Both the position numbers and the translations under genes were made by a program. The notes under the pieces are model-generated. The model was not told where the DNA came from. It saw only the letters and a program-made list of their open reading frames with translations, and did not search any database. From Succinivibrio dextrinosolvens (GTDB lineage: Bacteria > Pseudomonadota > Gammaproteobacteria > Enterobacterales > Succinivibrionaceae), in contig NZ_FPAH01000019.1 in NCBI RefSeq assembly GCF_900116345.1, positions 1-49,017 of the forward strand: a DNA stretch of 49,017 nt, in the 5' to 3' direction. Positions 24,718-33,435 of this stretch are shown here, piece by piece; within the stretch, counting starts at the first letter, position 1, and every line of letters begins with the position of its first letter.

Positions 24718-25722
24718 CTACAGCTGATTCTGAGTCATGAACGGAGTGTCAAAAGGCATCTTCAGGTAGGTCTTAAGCTCCTCATCGAGTTTCAGAAGAG
24801 AAATTGACATACCGGCCATATCCATGGAGGTTGCATACTCACCAACATAGACATTGAAGACCTTGATACCCTTTTCCTTTAGGATCTGACTTACACGACG
24901 GTAGACGATATAAAGCTCCTCACGTGGAGTTGCGCCTAGACCGTTAACCAGCACAGAAACCTCATCACCGCTCTTGTATGGAAGATCAGCTAGAATAGGA
25001 TCAAGCATGGTATCCACAATCTCATCGGCACTCTTTAAATCCTCTAGCTTAATGCCAGGCTCGCCATGAATACCCATACCGATTTCCATCTTGCCCTCAG
25101 GAAGCTCGAAGTTTGCCTTACCCTTCTCTGGGATAATGCAAGGAGATAAAGCCATACCCACAGTACGGACATTCTCACAGGTCTTGCGGGCCAGACGCTC
25201 AACCTCATCTAAGGATTTCATTGCCTCGGCTGCAGCGCCTGCAATCTTGTACACATAGAAGATACCGGCAACGCCACGACGCTTGTCAGCCTTATCCTTA
25301 GGAGCAGACAGAACATCTTCACCTGCAACCACCTGACGGACTTCGATATCCTCCATATCAGCCATATCTTTGGCCATATCGAAGTTCATGATATCGCCGC
25401 CATAGTTACCGTAGATATATAGAACACCGGCCCCCTGATCAATCTCTTTGGTTACATTCAGCATCTGCTCCGGACTTGGGGACTGGAATACACCGCCGAC
25501 ACAGCAGCCGTCTAAAAGGCCTTTGCCCACATAGCCTAAAAACAGAGGAAGATGACCTGAACCGCCACCGGTGGCTAAGCCTACCTTGCCCTTTTTCTTA
25601 TACTTGGAAACCAGGCAGCGCTTGTCATCATTTACATAGGTAACCTTGTCAGGAGATGCTGCATATAAACCTTCAAGCATCTCATCAACGTAATTCTCTG
25701 GTTTGTTTAAAAGACGTTGCAT
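24718..25722 (-). CDS. dhaK: Dihydroxyacetone kinase subunit DhaK
   Basis: 334 residues. GGGSGHLP at about 52-59 forms the substrate pocket, and His219 in GIHGEPGI is the residue that binds the triose as a hemiaminal. Other marks are SPSPEQMLNVTKEID and GNYGGDIMNFDMA. Substrates of the family are dihydroxyacetone, glyceraldehyde and erythrulose. The neighbours are an organic-acid importer and two pyruvate-type aldolases, so it may phosphorylate the aldehyde or ketone left after cleavage. First gene of the cluster with its own promoter upstream (25723-26256). Confidence 0.94.
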   Translation of the reverse strand: MQRLLNKPENYVDEMLEGLYAASPDKVTYVNDDKRCLVSKYKKKGKVGLATGGGSGHLPLFLGYVGKGLLDGCCVGGVFQSPSPEQMLNVTKEIDQGAGVLYIYGNYGGDIMNFDMAKDMADMEDIEVRQVVAGEDVLSAPKDKADKRRGVAGIFYVYKIAGAAAEAMKSLDEVERLARKTCENVRTVGMALSPCIIPEKGKANFELPEGKMEIGMGIHGEPGIKLEDLKSADEIVDTMLDPILADLPYKSGDEVSVLVNGLGATPREELYIVYRRVSQILKEKGIKVFNVYVGEYATSMDMAGMSISLLKLDEELKTYLKMPFDTPFMTQNQL

Positions 25723-26256
25723 AATAGTTTACTCCTTAATGTATTTAACCTTACTGAGGTGTAAAAAGCCTATTTCTTTATGTGTCGTTATTGTCTGTTG
25801 TAAATAAAGATTAAATTCAGGCACCGTAAATTATTCTAGCACCGGCTTTTGTATATTTTTTTGATCACTATCCAACAACAAAAGGAATTAGCCTTTGAAT
25901 TATTGTAGTTTTTTTGCTGTTTTAGATAAGAATATTCACATAAATAAAATAATGAGGACCATTTATAGAGAAATTAAAAATAATTGGTGAACGGATAAAG
26001 ATATTATTGGAAAAAAGGATATTTTTCAGAAATATATTTATAAAACAAATAGTTGCAACCAGCCATTTACAAAGCATTGCTATAAGCATTTTTGGATAAA
26101 AGGGAGAGTTAACACCTAAACGCAAAAATCAACATTTACTAGCAAAAATTATCTCCAAATAGCATCAAAAATCTTATTCTAAAACAGAAATCCGTTTTAG
26201 TTGTTAAAATATTATATAATACATATAGAGAAGAGATCCTGAAAAGGAGAAAACAT
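25723..26256. other. AT-rich intergenic region between dhaK and the RloB-type locus
   Basis: 534 bases that hold the dhaK leader (with AAGGAG) and the promoter of the ATPase gene. A TATAAT box at 26215-26220 and AAGGAG before 26257 serve the latter; no clear -35 was found. Frames on both strands in 25920-26125 have no Shine-Dalgarno and low-complexity AT-rich content. Base composition is lower in GC than on either side, which suggests the edge of an acquired island. Confidence 0.5.
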
Positions 26257-27432
26257 ATGCTGATCGATTTTAAATTTAATAACTTCTGCTCTTTTAATAT
26301 CAACAGTGAATTCAGCCTAGAAGCACCTTCAGGAAAAATAAAACAGCGCTTCCCAGATAATTTCACCTCTACAAACACAGATTATGATCTACTTAAAACA
26401 GCTGTCATTGTTGGTGAAAATGCAGGAGGTAAATCTAATTTCATAGGAAGTCTTAAGTTTCTTAAGAACCTTGTAGATACCAATTTCCAGGTTCAGTCTG
26501 TAGGAGCATATGTTAATGCTAAGAGTATCCTCTCAGAAACAGAACCTGTCCAGAAATTTAAAATCACATTTATCTCTAAGTCAGGACAGATTTACAGATA
26601 TGCTCTTTCTATAGACAGGAAAGGCATTGTCGAAGAAGCACTCTGCAAACAGAACAAGAGAAGGGCCGCCTTCTCATGTATTTTTGAAGTTGAGCGTAAC
26701 TCCGAAGGACTCTTTGAAAAGAAGAAGGGAAAGGCGAGTGAACTGACTGTAGCATTAAAGAACAGTAATAATAGCTATGGTCTCTTTGTAAGCAAAATGG
26801 CTCTTTTAGGAAATAAGGACGCAATCGAAACAGTATATTGGTTTAAGGACATCCTGCTTGCAGGAGCTGTACCAGAAGACAGAGAAAACGATCCCGCTGG
26901 CAAAGAAGATGAAATCAGAATTTTGAAAGATCCTCGCTATCTGGATATATTCCGTATGGTTGATTACAGTATCAACAGGATAGAAGTAGATAACGACAAA
27001 CCTTATGGTAAATCGCTAATTATCAGAAAAGATTCTGATGGAAATGAGATCAAAAGAGAACTTCAGCAGGATTCTACTGGTGTTAAAGAATTTTTCGCGT
27101 GGGCGGTGCAGATATTCCGTGTAGTCTATGAGAACAAAGTTGTTTTTGCAGACGAGATGGACCGAGTTTTAAATCCAATCCTCTCAGATAGAGTTGTTGC
27201 CTTTATTAATGGCTCAGAACATCAGGGACAATTTGTTTTCTCAACTCATAACGTGCTCCATTTGAATTTAAAGACCTATATGAAAGAACAAATATACTTT
27301 GTAACGAAAAATAAGGAATTCCTTACTTCTGAACTTTACTCTCTGGCAGACTTTCCAGAAGTAAGATACGAAACAGCAAAAATATACGAATTCTATATGA
27401 AAGGTATTTTGGGAGGAACTGCTTTTGAGTAG
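26257..27432 (+). CDS. AAA ATPase of an RloA/RloB-type defence locus
   Basis: 391 residues, an SMC/ABC-like AAA_15/AAA_21 ATPase. Walker A GENAGGKSNF is at about 53, in the usual place near the start (LIDFKFNNFCSF). The middle is a lid and coiled region. DSTGVKEFFAW is a signature-like segment, and the Walker B VVFADEMD is at about 295, followed by FVFSTHN as the switch His. Such ATPases pair with RloB or TOPRIM nucleases in anti-phage abortive systems (RloA/B, PARIS). Strong AGGAG precedes the start. The RloB gene overlaps its end by 8 bases, so the two are translated together. Confidence 0.85.
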   Translation: MLIDFKFNNFCSFNINSEFSLEAPSGKIKQRFPDNFTSTNTDYDLLKTAVIVGENAGGKSNFIGSLKFLKNLVDTNFQVQSVGAYVNAKSILSETEPVQKFKITFISKSGQIYRYALSIDRKGIVEEALCKQNKRRAAFSCIFEVERNSEGLFEKKKGKASELTVALKNSNNSYGLFVSKMALLGNKDAIETVYWFKDILLAGAVPEDRENDPAGKEDEIRILKDPRYLDIFRMVDYSINRIEVDNDKPYGKSLIIRKDSDGNEIKRELQQDSTGVKEFFAWAVQIFRVVYENKVVFADEMDRVLNPILSDRVVAFINGSEHQGQFVFSTHNVLHLNLKTYMKEQIYFVTKNKEFLTSELYSLADFPEVRYETAKIYEFYMKGILGGTAFE

Positions 27433-27958
27433 AAAAATACGCGTACTAAAAAAACGGTATGCCATTTTCTGCGAAGGCGATACCGAATACAACTACACCG
27501 AAAAGATGAGAAAAAATCAAGGAGTTGAGCTTGTACTGAAGCCTATTAATATGAGAGGCGGAGGATATTCCAATTTTCTTCGGCAGATAAAAAAAGAATC
27601 ACAGTCAAATTACTTAGCCAAATTTATTATTGTTGATGCAGACAGGATCCAAAAGGTTCAAGGCGAAAGAGAAAACTTCCTGAAACTGTTGGAATACTGC
27701 AAAATTCAAAACAATAAAGGAAACACTGCAATATTTGTTATTACAAACAATCCTGACTTTGAATATGTAGCCTGTCTCCATGACAATGATTACAATGGTC
27801 AGGATACAAAAAATTATATAGAGAAAAACTGGAAATATAAGGATCTTGATTCATTCAAGAATAACACTGAGATATATGATTTTTTAAATTCAGGAAGGAA
27901 GTCTTTTGTTAATATGCTTGAGACAATTCGCAATCAGGAAAAACTGATAAAAAACTGA
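27425..27958 (+). CDS. RloB family protein, ends early at an in-frame TGA
   Basis: 177 residues from a TTG start placed 8 bases after GGGAGG; the 8-base overlap with the ATPase gene supports it. Family marks are an early AIFCEGDTE (res 13-21) with the acidic pair of a TOPRIM-like fold, IIVDADRIQ with D-x-D, and TNNPDFEYVACLHD. RloB proteins are thought to be the nuclease-like effector of the pair. The frame closes with TGA at 27956-27958, yet the same frame continues for 38 more codons that look like the natural RloB end. See 27959-28075. The protein may therefore be truncated, or made in full by readthrough. Confidence 0.82.
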   Translation: MSRKIRVLKKRYAIFCEGDTEYNYTEKMRKNQGVELVLKPINMRGGGYSNFLRQIKKESQSNYLAKFIIVDADRIQKVQGERENFLKLLEYCKIQNNKGNTAIFVITNNPDFEYVACLHDNDYNGQDTKNYIEKNWKYKDLDSFKNNTEIYDFLNSGRKSFVNMLETIRNQEKLIKN

Positions 27959-28075
27959 TATGAAATCAAGAAAAAGACTTTTGAGATAACAATAAAGTCC
28001 ACCGTTTATAACGAGGATATGTTAAATCAAAGAAACAGTAACTTAGATGAGTTCTTTGATGTAATCGACTGGTAA
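27959..28075 (+). pseudogene. C-terminal part of RloB beyond the in-frame TGA
   Basis: Reading on in the RloB frame after TGA gives 38 residues and a TAA stop: YEIKKKTFEIT, then TVYNEDMLNQRNSNLDEFF and DVIDW. Charged residues and a final Asn/Leu-Asp-Glu-Phe-Phe helix match the way RloB proteins usually end, and no frameshift is needed. The stretch just before the stop is a near-perfect 11-base tandem (AAAAACTGAT twice). Point nonsense mutation, sequence error and translational readthrough all remain possible. Confidence 0.6.
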
Positions 28076-28210
28076 TTGAAATCAATCTCTTATAATTACA
28101 TCATTTCACATATACATGATTGTATACATCATCAGCTTATTCACAATACAAATAGTGCACACCCAAAGCCTGCACTACCAAAGGTATTCTTAGAGATTAG
28201 AGAAAAAAGA

Positions 28211-28309
28211 TTATCGATTACGATTTGAGCTAACAGCCTTTGCTGCAGCTGGAGTAAATAATCTGGTTACGGTAACAGTCACTAATAGTAGAGATAACAT
28301 TAACAGCAT
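28211..28309 (-). CDS. Possible small membrane protein (32 aa)
   Basis: ATG at 28309 begins 32 codons with a single hydrophobic segment (MLLMLSLLLVTVTVTRLF) and a basic tail (SSNRNR). AGGAG lies 11 bases upstream, a little far. The frame is open upstream without a start codon, so it could also be a remnant of a longer gene. Low confidence; the size and shape fit single-pass bacterial microproteins. Confidence 0.3.
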   Translation of the reverse strand: MLLMLSLLLVTVTVTRLFTPAAAKAVSSNRNR

Positions 28310-28346
28310 TGATATAAATTCTCCTGAGTAGAATCTAAAAAATACG

Positions 28347-28387
28347 TGACCTAAAGTTGCCTCTAGGTCAGTGTATTATTTTTTTTG
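28347..28387. terminator. Bidirectional hairpin terminator
   Basis: TGACCT (28347-28352) pairs with AGGTCA (28365-28370), with a partly paired inner stem. T-rich tracts follow on both strands. It lies downstream of the flagellar-rod-like gene on the minus strand. Confidence 0.55.
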
Positions 28388-28433
28388 CCATTGTTATTAT
28401 TAGTTTGGAGATAGAAAAATCTGTGGTATTCAG

Positions 28434-28745
28434 TTAAGCCACGGTATCAAGAAGTGATCCCATAGCCTTGTTCTGAACCTGAACAGCTTTAGCATTTGCC
28501 TTGTAGACAACTTCGCTCTGCTTCATATCAGTCATTTCTGAAGAGATGTTTACACCAGTCTCTGCTGATTTCTTTACTGCGTTTACAGAGGTACCGGCAG
28601 CTGTATTTTTTTCAGAAGCATTCTCTGATGATACTACCTGCTGAGCATGAAAGTTCTCAGTATTTGCATTGGCAACATTGTGACCAGTGCTGTTCATTCT
28701 AAACTGATTAACATCAAGACCAGAAGTAGAAATAGCTAAACTCAT
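28434..28745 (-). CDS. Short flagellar rod/hook-type protein (FlgC-like)
   Basis: 103 residues from ATG 28745, which has GGAGAG upstream; the longer open frame to 28820 lacks a Shine-Dalgarno. The N-terminus (SLAISTSGLDVNQFRMNSTGHNVANANTENF) is the rod-protein signature shared by FlgB, FlgC, FlgF and FlgG. The C-terminal helix (EMTDMKQSEVVYKANAKAVQVQNKAMGSLL) is the matching half that packs against it. The middle domain is only a Ser/Ala/Asn-rich linker, so it is shorter than true FlgC (about 135-140). No flagellar operon is beside it. An orphan or accessory rod protein. Confidence 0.75.
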   Translation of the reverse strand: MSLAISTSGLDVNQFRMNSTGHNVANANTENFHAQQVVSSENASEKNTAAGTSVNAVKKSAETGVNISSEMTDMKQSEVVYKANAKAVQVQNKAMGSLLDTVA

Positions 28746-29007
28746 AAACTCTCCGTGAAGGATTGAAAAATAAACAAAGGTCTCAAACCTTTGTGCAGTA
28801 TTATAGGTGATCTTCGTCAAGTTTTCCTGTTTAATATATTATAAAATTCAAAATAATTCCGATCCTTTTGAAATACAAAACAATTAAGTTGTGATTAATT
28901 TTCTCAACTGCTTTTCAGCAGAACAAAATTCAGATCGTCTACCTATTATCCTTATTGCTGAATCTGACCTACACTTGAAGTGTGACTGTTTTTCCGAGGT
29001 ACATAAC

Positions 29008-30084
29008 ATGCAGTTCTCTTCTGTAAAAAAAATCCTGACTGTGGCCGTATCCGTTACTCTGATGTCATTCTCGCTTCCATCTGAAGCACAGAAGGTAGGT
29101 ATTTCCCTGCCTAACCCGGATAAACCACGTTTTAATCTGGACGGAGAAGTCATGAAGAGTGAAATTGAGGAGAACGGTCATGAGGCGGTTGTCAAAACAG
29201 CAGACAGAACTGTAGAAACCCAGATTAAGGATATTGAAGGCCTGATAGATGAAGGCTGTAACTATCTCGTAATTATCCCTGTGGACGGCAGTGCACTGAC
29301 CGAGGTATTAAAAAAGGCCAAGGCAAAGAACATTCCTGTCATCTCCTATGATCGTCTGATTATGGATTCAGATGCTGTTTCCTACTATGTTACCTTTGAT
29401 AATTACAAGGTTGGTCAGATCTTTGGAGATTATCTGGAACAGAAACTCAATCTGAAGAATACCTCCGATGATCCTAAATATATTGAGTTCTTCTCAGGAG
29501 ACCAGCACGATCACAATGTTGAGTCCTTCTGGAACGGCTCCATGGAAATACTAAAGCCTTATCTTGATCAGGGAAAGCTGCTCTGCCGCTCAGGAGTAGA
29601 AGCCAAGGAAGGAACCTATACCCCAAACTGGCTTCCAGATGAGGCAAAAAAGAGAATGATAAGCCTTATCGATCAGCTGAACATCGGACCTGATGAGGGA
29701 AAAAACAGTCTTGATGCCGTACTCTGTCACAGTGACGGTCTGGCAATCGGTGTCATAGAGGCACTTTATACCAACGCAGGCTACAGAAAGAACAACTTCC
29801 CGGTTGTAACCGGACAGGACTGTATGGTTAACAACCTTAAATACATCAAGCGCGGTATGCAGTCCATGTGTATCTTCAAGGATGCCCGTGTTCTGGCCTA
29901 CTCAGCAGCTCATATGGTGCTGCAGCTCATCAACGGAGAACCTGTACAGGTCAACGCTACCGAAAGTAACACTCCCGATGGAAAAAACAGGATACCTACT
30001 CTCTTATGTTCTCCAAAATTTGTGGATAAGGATAATATGAGAGAGCTTATAGAGGACAGTGGATTCCTTGATGCGGAAAGCTAG
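29008..30084 (+). CDS. ChvE/XylF-like sugar-binding protein (orphan)
   Basis: 358 residues from ATG 29008 with GAGGT 7 bases upstream. A Sec signal peptide ends near PSEAQK. The mature part follows ChvE and XylF: KVGISLPNPDKPRF, QIKDIEGLIDEGCNYLVIIPVDGSAL, PVISYDRLIMDSDAVSYYVTFDNYKVGQ, and VVTGQDCMVNNLKYI near the end. The cleft residues that hold monosaccharides in ChvE (Arg in YDRLI, Asp in TFDN, Asp in GQD) are present. No ATPase or permease gene is near, so it must serve a transporter encoded elsewhere or a chemoreceptor, such as the one at 1573. A terminator-like hairpin follows. Confidence 0.88.
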   Translation: MQFSSVKKILTVAVSVTLMSFSLPSEAQKVGISLPNPDKPRFNLDGEVMKSEIEENGHEAVVKTADRTVETQIKDIEGLIDEGCNYLVIIPVDGSALTEVLKKAKAKNIPVISYDRLIMDSDAVSYYVTFDNYKVGQIFGDYLEQKLNLKNTSDDPKYIEFFSGDQHDHNVESFWNGSMEILKPYLDQGKLLCRSGVEAKEGTYTPNWLPDEAKKRMISLIDQLNIGPDEGKNSLDAVLCHSDGLAIGVIEALYTNAGYRKNNFPVVTGQDCMVNNLKYIKRGMQSMCIFKDARVLAYSAAHMVLQLINGEPVQVNATESNTPDGKNRIPTLLCSPKFVDKDNMRELIEDSGFLDAES

Positions 30085-30105
30085 ACAAGAGCAAAAAGAT
30101 TTTTT

Positions 30106-30130
30106 AAGGCGATGCAAAATGCATCGCCTT
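30106..30130 (+). terminator. Hairpin after the ChvE-like gene
   Basis: AAGGCGATGC (30106-30115) pairs with GCATCGCCTT (30121-30130), then TCTTCT. A strong stem with a moderate T tract, set between two convergent genes. Confidence 0.75.
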
Positions 30131-30148
30131 TCTTCTGCTCCCTATCGG

Positions 30149-33100
30149 TCAGACCATAAGAATCTGCTGCTGAATCTGAGGAGGTTCAGGATTGTTACGA
30201 TTTTCTGGTACAGCATTCACGTTGTTCTGCTTTACAGGAGCCTCCTCCACAGGAAGAGTAATACGATAGGCTCTGGTGGTAGCTATCAGAAAATCATGCA
30301 GTGCATCCACGCGCTCATTGTCAGGAGTATTCGCGTTTACCCCCTTAAGTTTAGCCCAGGAACTTTCAAGTTTCTCTAAAAGCAGAGGATCACCTGAGCA
30401 TAAGGCTCTGGCCTGATTATAGGTCTTAGTAGCATTCTCTCCGGTAAAGGCTTCAAAATTATCCTTGATAGAGCTGAGATTCTTTGCAAGATAATTCTTG
30501 AGAGGCTCACTGTTCTCAACCATTCTCAGAGAGGTATCGCTCAGAGTATAGCTCTCGGTTCTGGCCAGAAGAGTATTGAGAGTTGGTTTAACCATAATAC
30601 GACGGTCGTTGAGAGATTCGCTTACGCTGTACTTCAGATCAAAGCCCACGCCCAGACCAACGCCCAAAGGATCAACATTGATTCCAAGATCGGACTTCTG
30701 GTTAGTGGAAACCAGCACAGATTCAAGCTCACCATTCACAAAGTCGAACCTGACTGTTTTAGTTCTCTCCGAATCCATAATAACGTTGGTACCCTTAACC
30801 ATGGCAACAGCCTGCTCGGCAATCGCAAGTGCCTTTTCAGGATGAGTTGCAACCCACTCCAGAACATTGACAACCATATCAAAGGCTTTTCCCGCATTCT
30901 TTTCAAGCCAGGCAAAAAGCTTATCAATATTATCAGGATTGGACAGCCAGCTTATAACTGCCGCCTTTGCTCCTTCCTTGACACCTGCGATAAGAGTATT
31001 GATGATCATCTTGGTAGCGGCTCCCTTGCCGGCATCCTTAAGAGAATCAATACCCGCCTGCTTGGCGTTATTCAGGATGGTATTTTCTTCCTGAAGCTCA
31101 GGAGGCTGTCCTTTTCCGGCTGCAATTTTGGTTGCAATATCAATAATGGCTCTGAAAGGAGCGGTGTTGGTGACAACAATAGCATGGGAAGATTTATTAT
31201 CCTGCTCCCATGGTCTGATATCCTGACTTGAAGGAGCCGGCATCTCCGTGCTATATACATACTGATATGAGGAATCCAGACCTATCTGGTGACGCATTTC
31301 CTTTACAGCACCGTCAGCAACCGCCTTCACAAAGACATTGCCGATACCCTTGGTCATGCCGCCGGTAACATCATTTAATACAGAGAGTTTCAGTTTAACC
31401 TGAGCTGAGGTTCTAATCTTTGGAGGTTTTCCTGCTGGTGATCCTTCCATCAGATACTCACGGAAAATATCCTGAGGAATTTTTACCGTTGGAGAAGTCA
31501 TACGGTTTAAAAGTCGGTCAGCAACCTCTCTTGACATATTTCCACTGCGGCATCGAAGCTCGGTTGCAACCATAAGAGTTCGGATCTTATTGGCAAAATT
31601 AGCCCAGTCCTCAGTGGTAGGCTTTTCCTTATCCTGCTGAGCCTTGACAGCTTCATCAAAAAATACAGACAGATCCTCGTTATCACCAGGAAGTACCGGT
31701 ACAGTCTGTCCATCTGGTCCAGGTCTTAAAAGCTGCTTTAAGTTATCCGCATCCTTGGCTGAGGTAACCATCTTAGCAAAAGGAACATATATTTTTGACT
31801 GAACATTGAAATCTCGCGCCTGGGTGGCCGAGGCTCCGACGCCAAGACTTCCGGTGACACCAAGACCAAAATTAGCTGAAGCATTTTCCAGAATCTGTCC
31901 GGTCCAGCCTGTCTGCTCAGCAACAACCAGAGGATTTGCGCGTTTGGCCATGACAGCATCTAACACGTTGATCACACCGCGGGTCTTTAAGCTATCAAGA
32001 TATTCCTTGTTGCTCTGCATAACCTCACCTGAGTGACGGCCCAGGAATTTGAAGAAACTTACGCCAAGACCGCCTACGGCTTTTCCTAACTTCTTCAAAC
32101 CGCCAAGTATCGCAGCACCTAAGGTTCTTGAAGTAGCAAGCTTGCAGCGATCGCAATCAAGGAGCATATCCTCTACGGTTGGATAGGAGCGGGTAACAAA
32201 ATAGGTCATCTGACCGCCCACACCAGCCTCTGCCTTAATTCCGGTCTTAGCCTGTTCGTTACCGAATTTGGCCAGGGCTTTTGCCTCAATACCGCCACCG
32301 ATTCTGAAGGTAACCTCCAGAGGATGTCCCTTGCCCTTACAGTTGATTTCACCAATCACCCTGAAACGGGCTCCTGCACGGACACCGGCATTCACAGACT
32401 CTAAACCAAGACCGATAAAGGCACCGACACCAGCGGTAAATTCTACAGTACGTTTGCCGCCCTTTTCTGCATAGGGAGTTATGATCTCTCTTAGAACCGC
32501 CTTCTCAGAATGCTCCTTCTCAAAAATACGGATCTGATCGTTGGTACGATGAGAGAGCTCTAAAGTATCTTCAATGGAGGACTCAAGACTGAATTTCTCC
32601 GGAAGTTTAATAGGCTTAGCCTGGGAATCAGCCACCTTCATTCTGGACTGTAGAGCATCCAGACTGTCCTGAAGCTTCTTCTCCAGAGCGGCAACATCGG
32701 CAAAGTCCTGCTCGGTTACATGATCCTTTATGCCAAAGGTGAAGAAATTCTGAATGGCACGAAGCTTGCCCTCAAAGAAATCCATCTGTTTGGAGCCAGG
32801 CTTGTTCTTGTTCAGAATACTCTGGGTTTCATAACGGAAAACACGCAGAGTCTTCTTCATGATCGCAAGATCAGCAATAGGATCTTTTCCTCCATCAGAG
32901 GATAATCCCTTTGTAAGCTTGGCTCTGGCTTTTCTCAGATTACTGATGTCCTGCTTTACCTTTGTCAGATCATCTAAGAGCTTGTCATTGAATTTGTCGG
33001 TCATGCCGTTGTTTTTCAGAAGCTCTGCAATCTGGGTGGAAACCTTTTTATCAAGCTCGTTTAATACATCTGTTCCTTCGATGGATTTCTTGATGTTGTT

Positions 33101-33424
33101 AAAGGATTCCTTGACCAGATCTCTTACATTTTCAGCATCGGTAAAGTCCCAGTCCTTGCCGGAGATAACCTCATGACGGTTGGCAAAATTCTGGGCCTGA
33201 CCTCTTCCTGCTATGAACGAGGAATTAGCATTACCGTTCAGATAGTCATGAACACCGGAATCAGGCTCATTCACAAGTGGAGGCTGATTTCCGTTTATCT
33301 GCTCCTGACGCTGAACGTTAGGGTTGGAATTATCATTGATAATATTATTGTTAACGACATTCTCACCCTGAGGAATAATGTTGTTTAAGCCTGGATTGAG
33401 GCCGTTGTTAATACGCTCGCTCAT
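30149..33424 (-). CDS. Large putative type III secretion effector (1091 aa)
   Basis: 1091 residues with no signal peptide. The first 80 are Asn/Gln/Pro-rich and disordered, as in type III effectors. About 100-310 is helical and charged. Glycine-patterned beta stretches follow at about 325-412 (FTAGVGAFIGLGLESVNAGV), 515-550 (NFGLGVTGSLGVGASATQA) and 911-945 (DPLGVGLGVGFDLKYSVS), as in membrane-inserting barrels; this recalls AvrE/DspE channel effectors, but I see no firm homology. A helical region lies between, and the C-terminus is again Asn/Pro/Gln-rich. The start has a perfect AGGAGG at 7 bases. Two CesT-like chaperone genes sit directly upstream in the same operon, the main ground for the effector call. 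Confidence 0.6.
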   Translation of the reverse strand: MSERINNGLNPGLNNIIPQGENVVNNNIINDNSNPNVQRQEQINGNQPPLVNEPDSGVHDYLNGNANSSFIAGRGQAQNFANRHEVISGKDWDFTDAENVRDLVKESFNNIKKSIEGTDVLNELDKKVSTQIAELLKNNGMTDKFNDKLLDDLTKVKQDISNLRKARAKLTKGLSSDGGKDPIADLAIMKKTLRVFRYETQSILNKNKPGSKQMDFFEGKLRAIQNFFTFGIKDHVTEQDFADVAALEKKLQDSLDALQSRMKVADSQAKPIKLPEKFSLESSIEDTLELSHRTNDQIRIFEKEHSEKAVLREIITPYAEKGGKRTVEFTAGVGAFIGLGLESVNAGVRAGARFRVIGEINCKGKGHPLEVTFRIGGGIEAKALAKFGNEQAKTGIKAEAGVGGQMTYFVTRSYPTVEDMLLDCDRCKLATSRTLGAAILGGLKKLGKAVGGLGVSFFKFLGRHSGEVMQSNKEYLDSLKTRGVINVLDAVMAKRANPLVVAEQTGWTGQILENASANFGLGVTGSLGVGASATQARDFNVQSKIYVPFAKMVTSAKDADNLKQLLRPGPDGQTVPVLPGDNEDLSVFFDEAVKAQQDKEKPTTEDWANFANKIRTLMVATELRCRSGNMSREVADRLLNRMTSPTVKIPQDIFREYLMEGSPAGKPPKIRTSAQVKLKLSVLNDVTGGMTKGIGNVFVKAVADGAVKEMRHQIGLDSSYQYVYSTEMPAPSSQDIRPWEQDNKSSHAIVVTNTAPFRAIIDIATKIAAGKGQPPELQEENTILNNAKQAGIDSLKDAGKGAATKMIINTLIAGVKEGAKAAVISWLSNPDNIDKLFAWLEKNAGKAFDMVVNVLEWVATHPEKALAIAEQAVAMVKGTNVIMDSERTKTVRFDFVNGELESVLVSTNQKSDLGINVDPLGVGLGVGFDLKYSVSESLNDRRIMVKPTLNTLLARTESYTLSDTSLRMVENSEPLKNYLAKNLSSIKDNFEAFTGENATKTYNQARALCSGDPLLLEKLESSWAKLKGVNANTPDNERVDALHDFLIATTRAYRITLPVEEAPVKQNNVNAVPENRNNPEPPQIQQQILMV

Positions 33425-33435
33425 AGCTCATCCTC

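Noticed and set aside
25922-26125. 67-codon minus-strand frame
   Set aside because: Hydrophobic AT-driven composition and no Shine-Dalgarno; likely chance.
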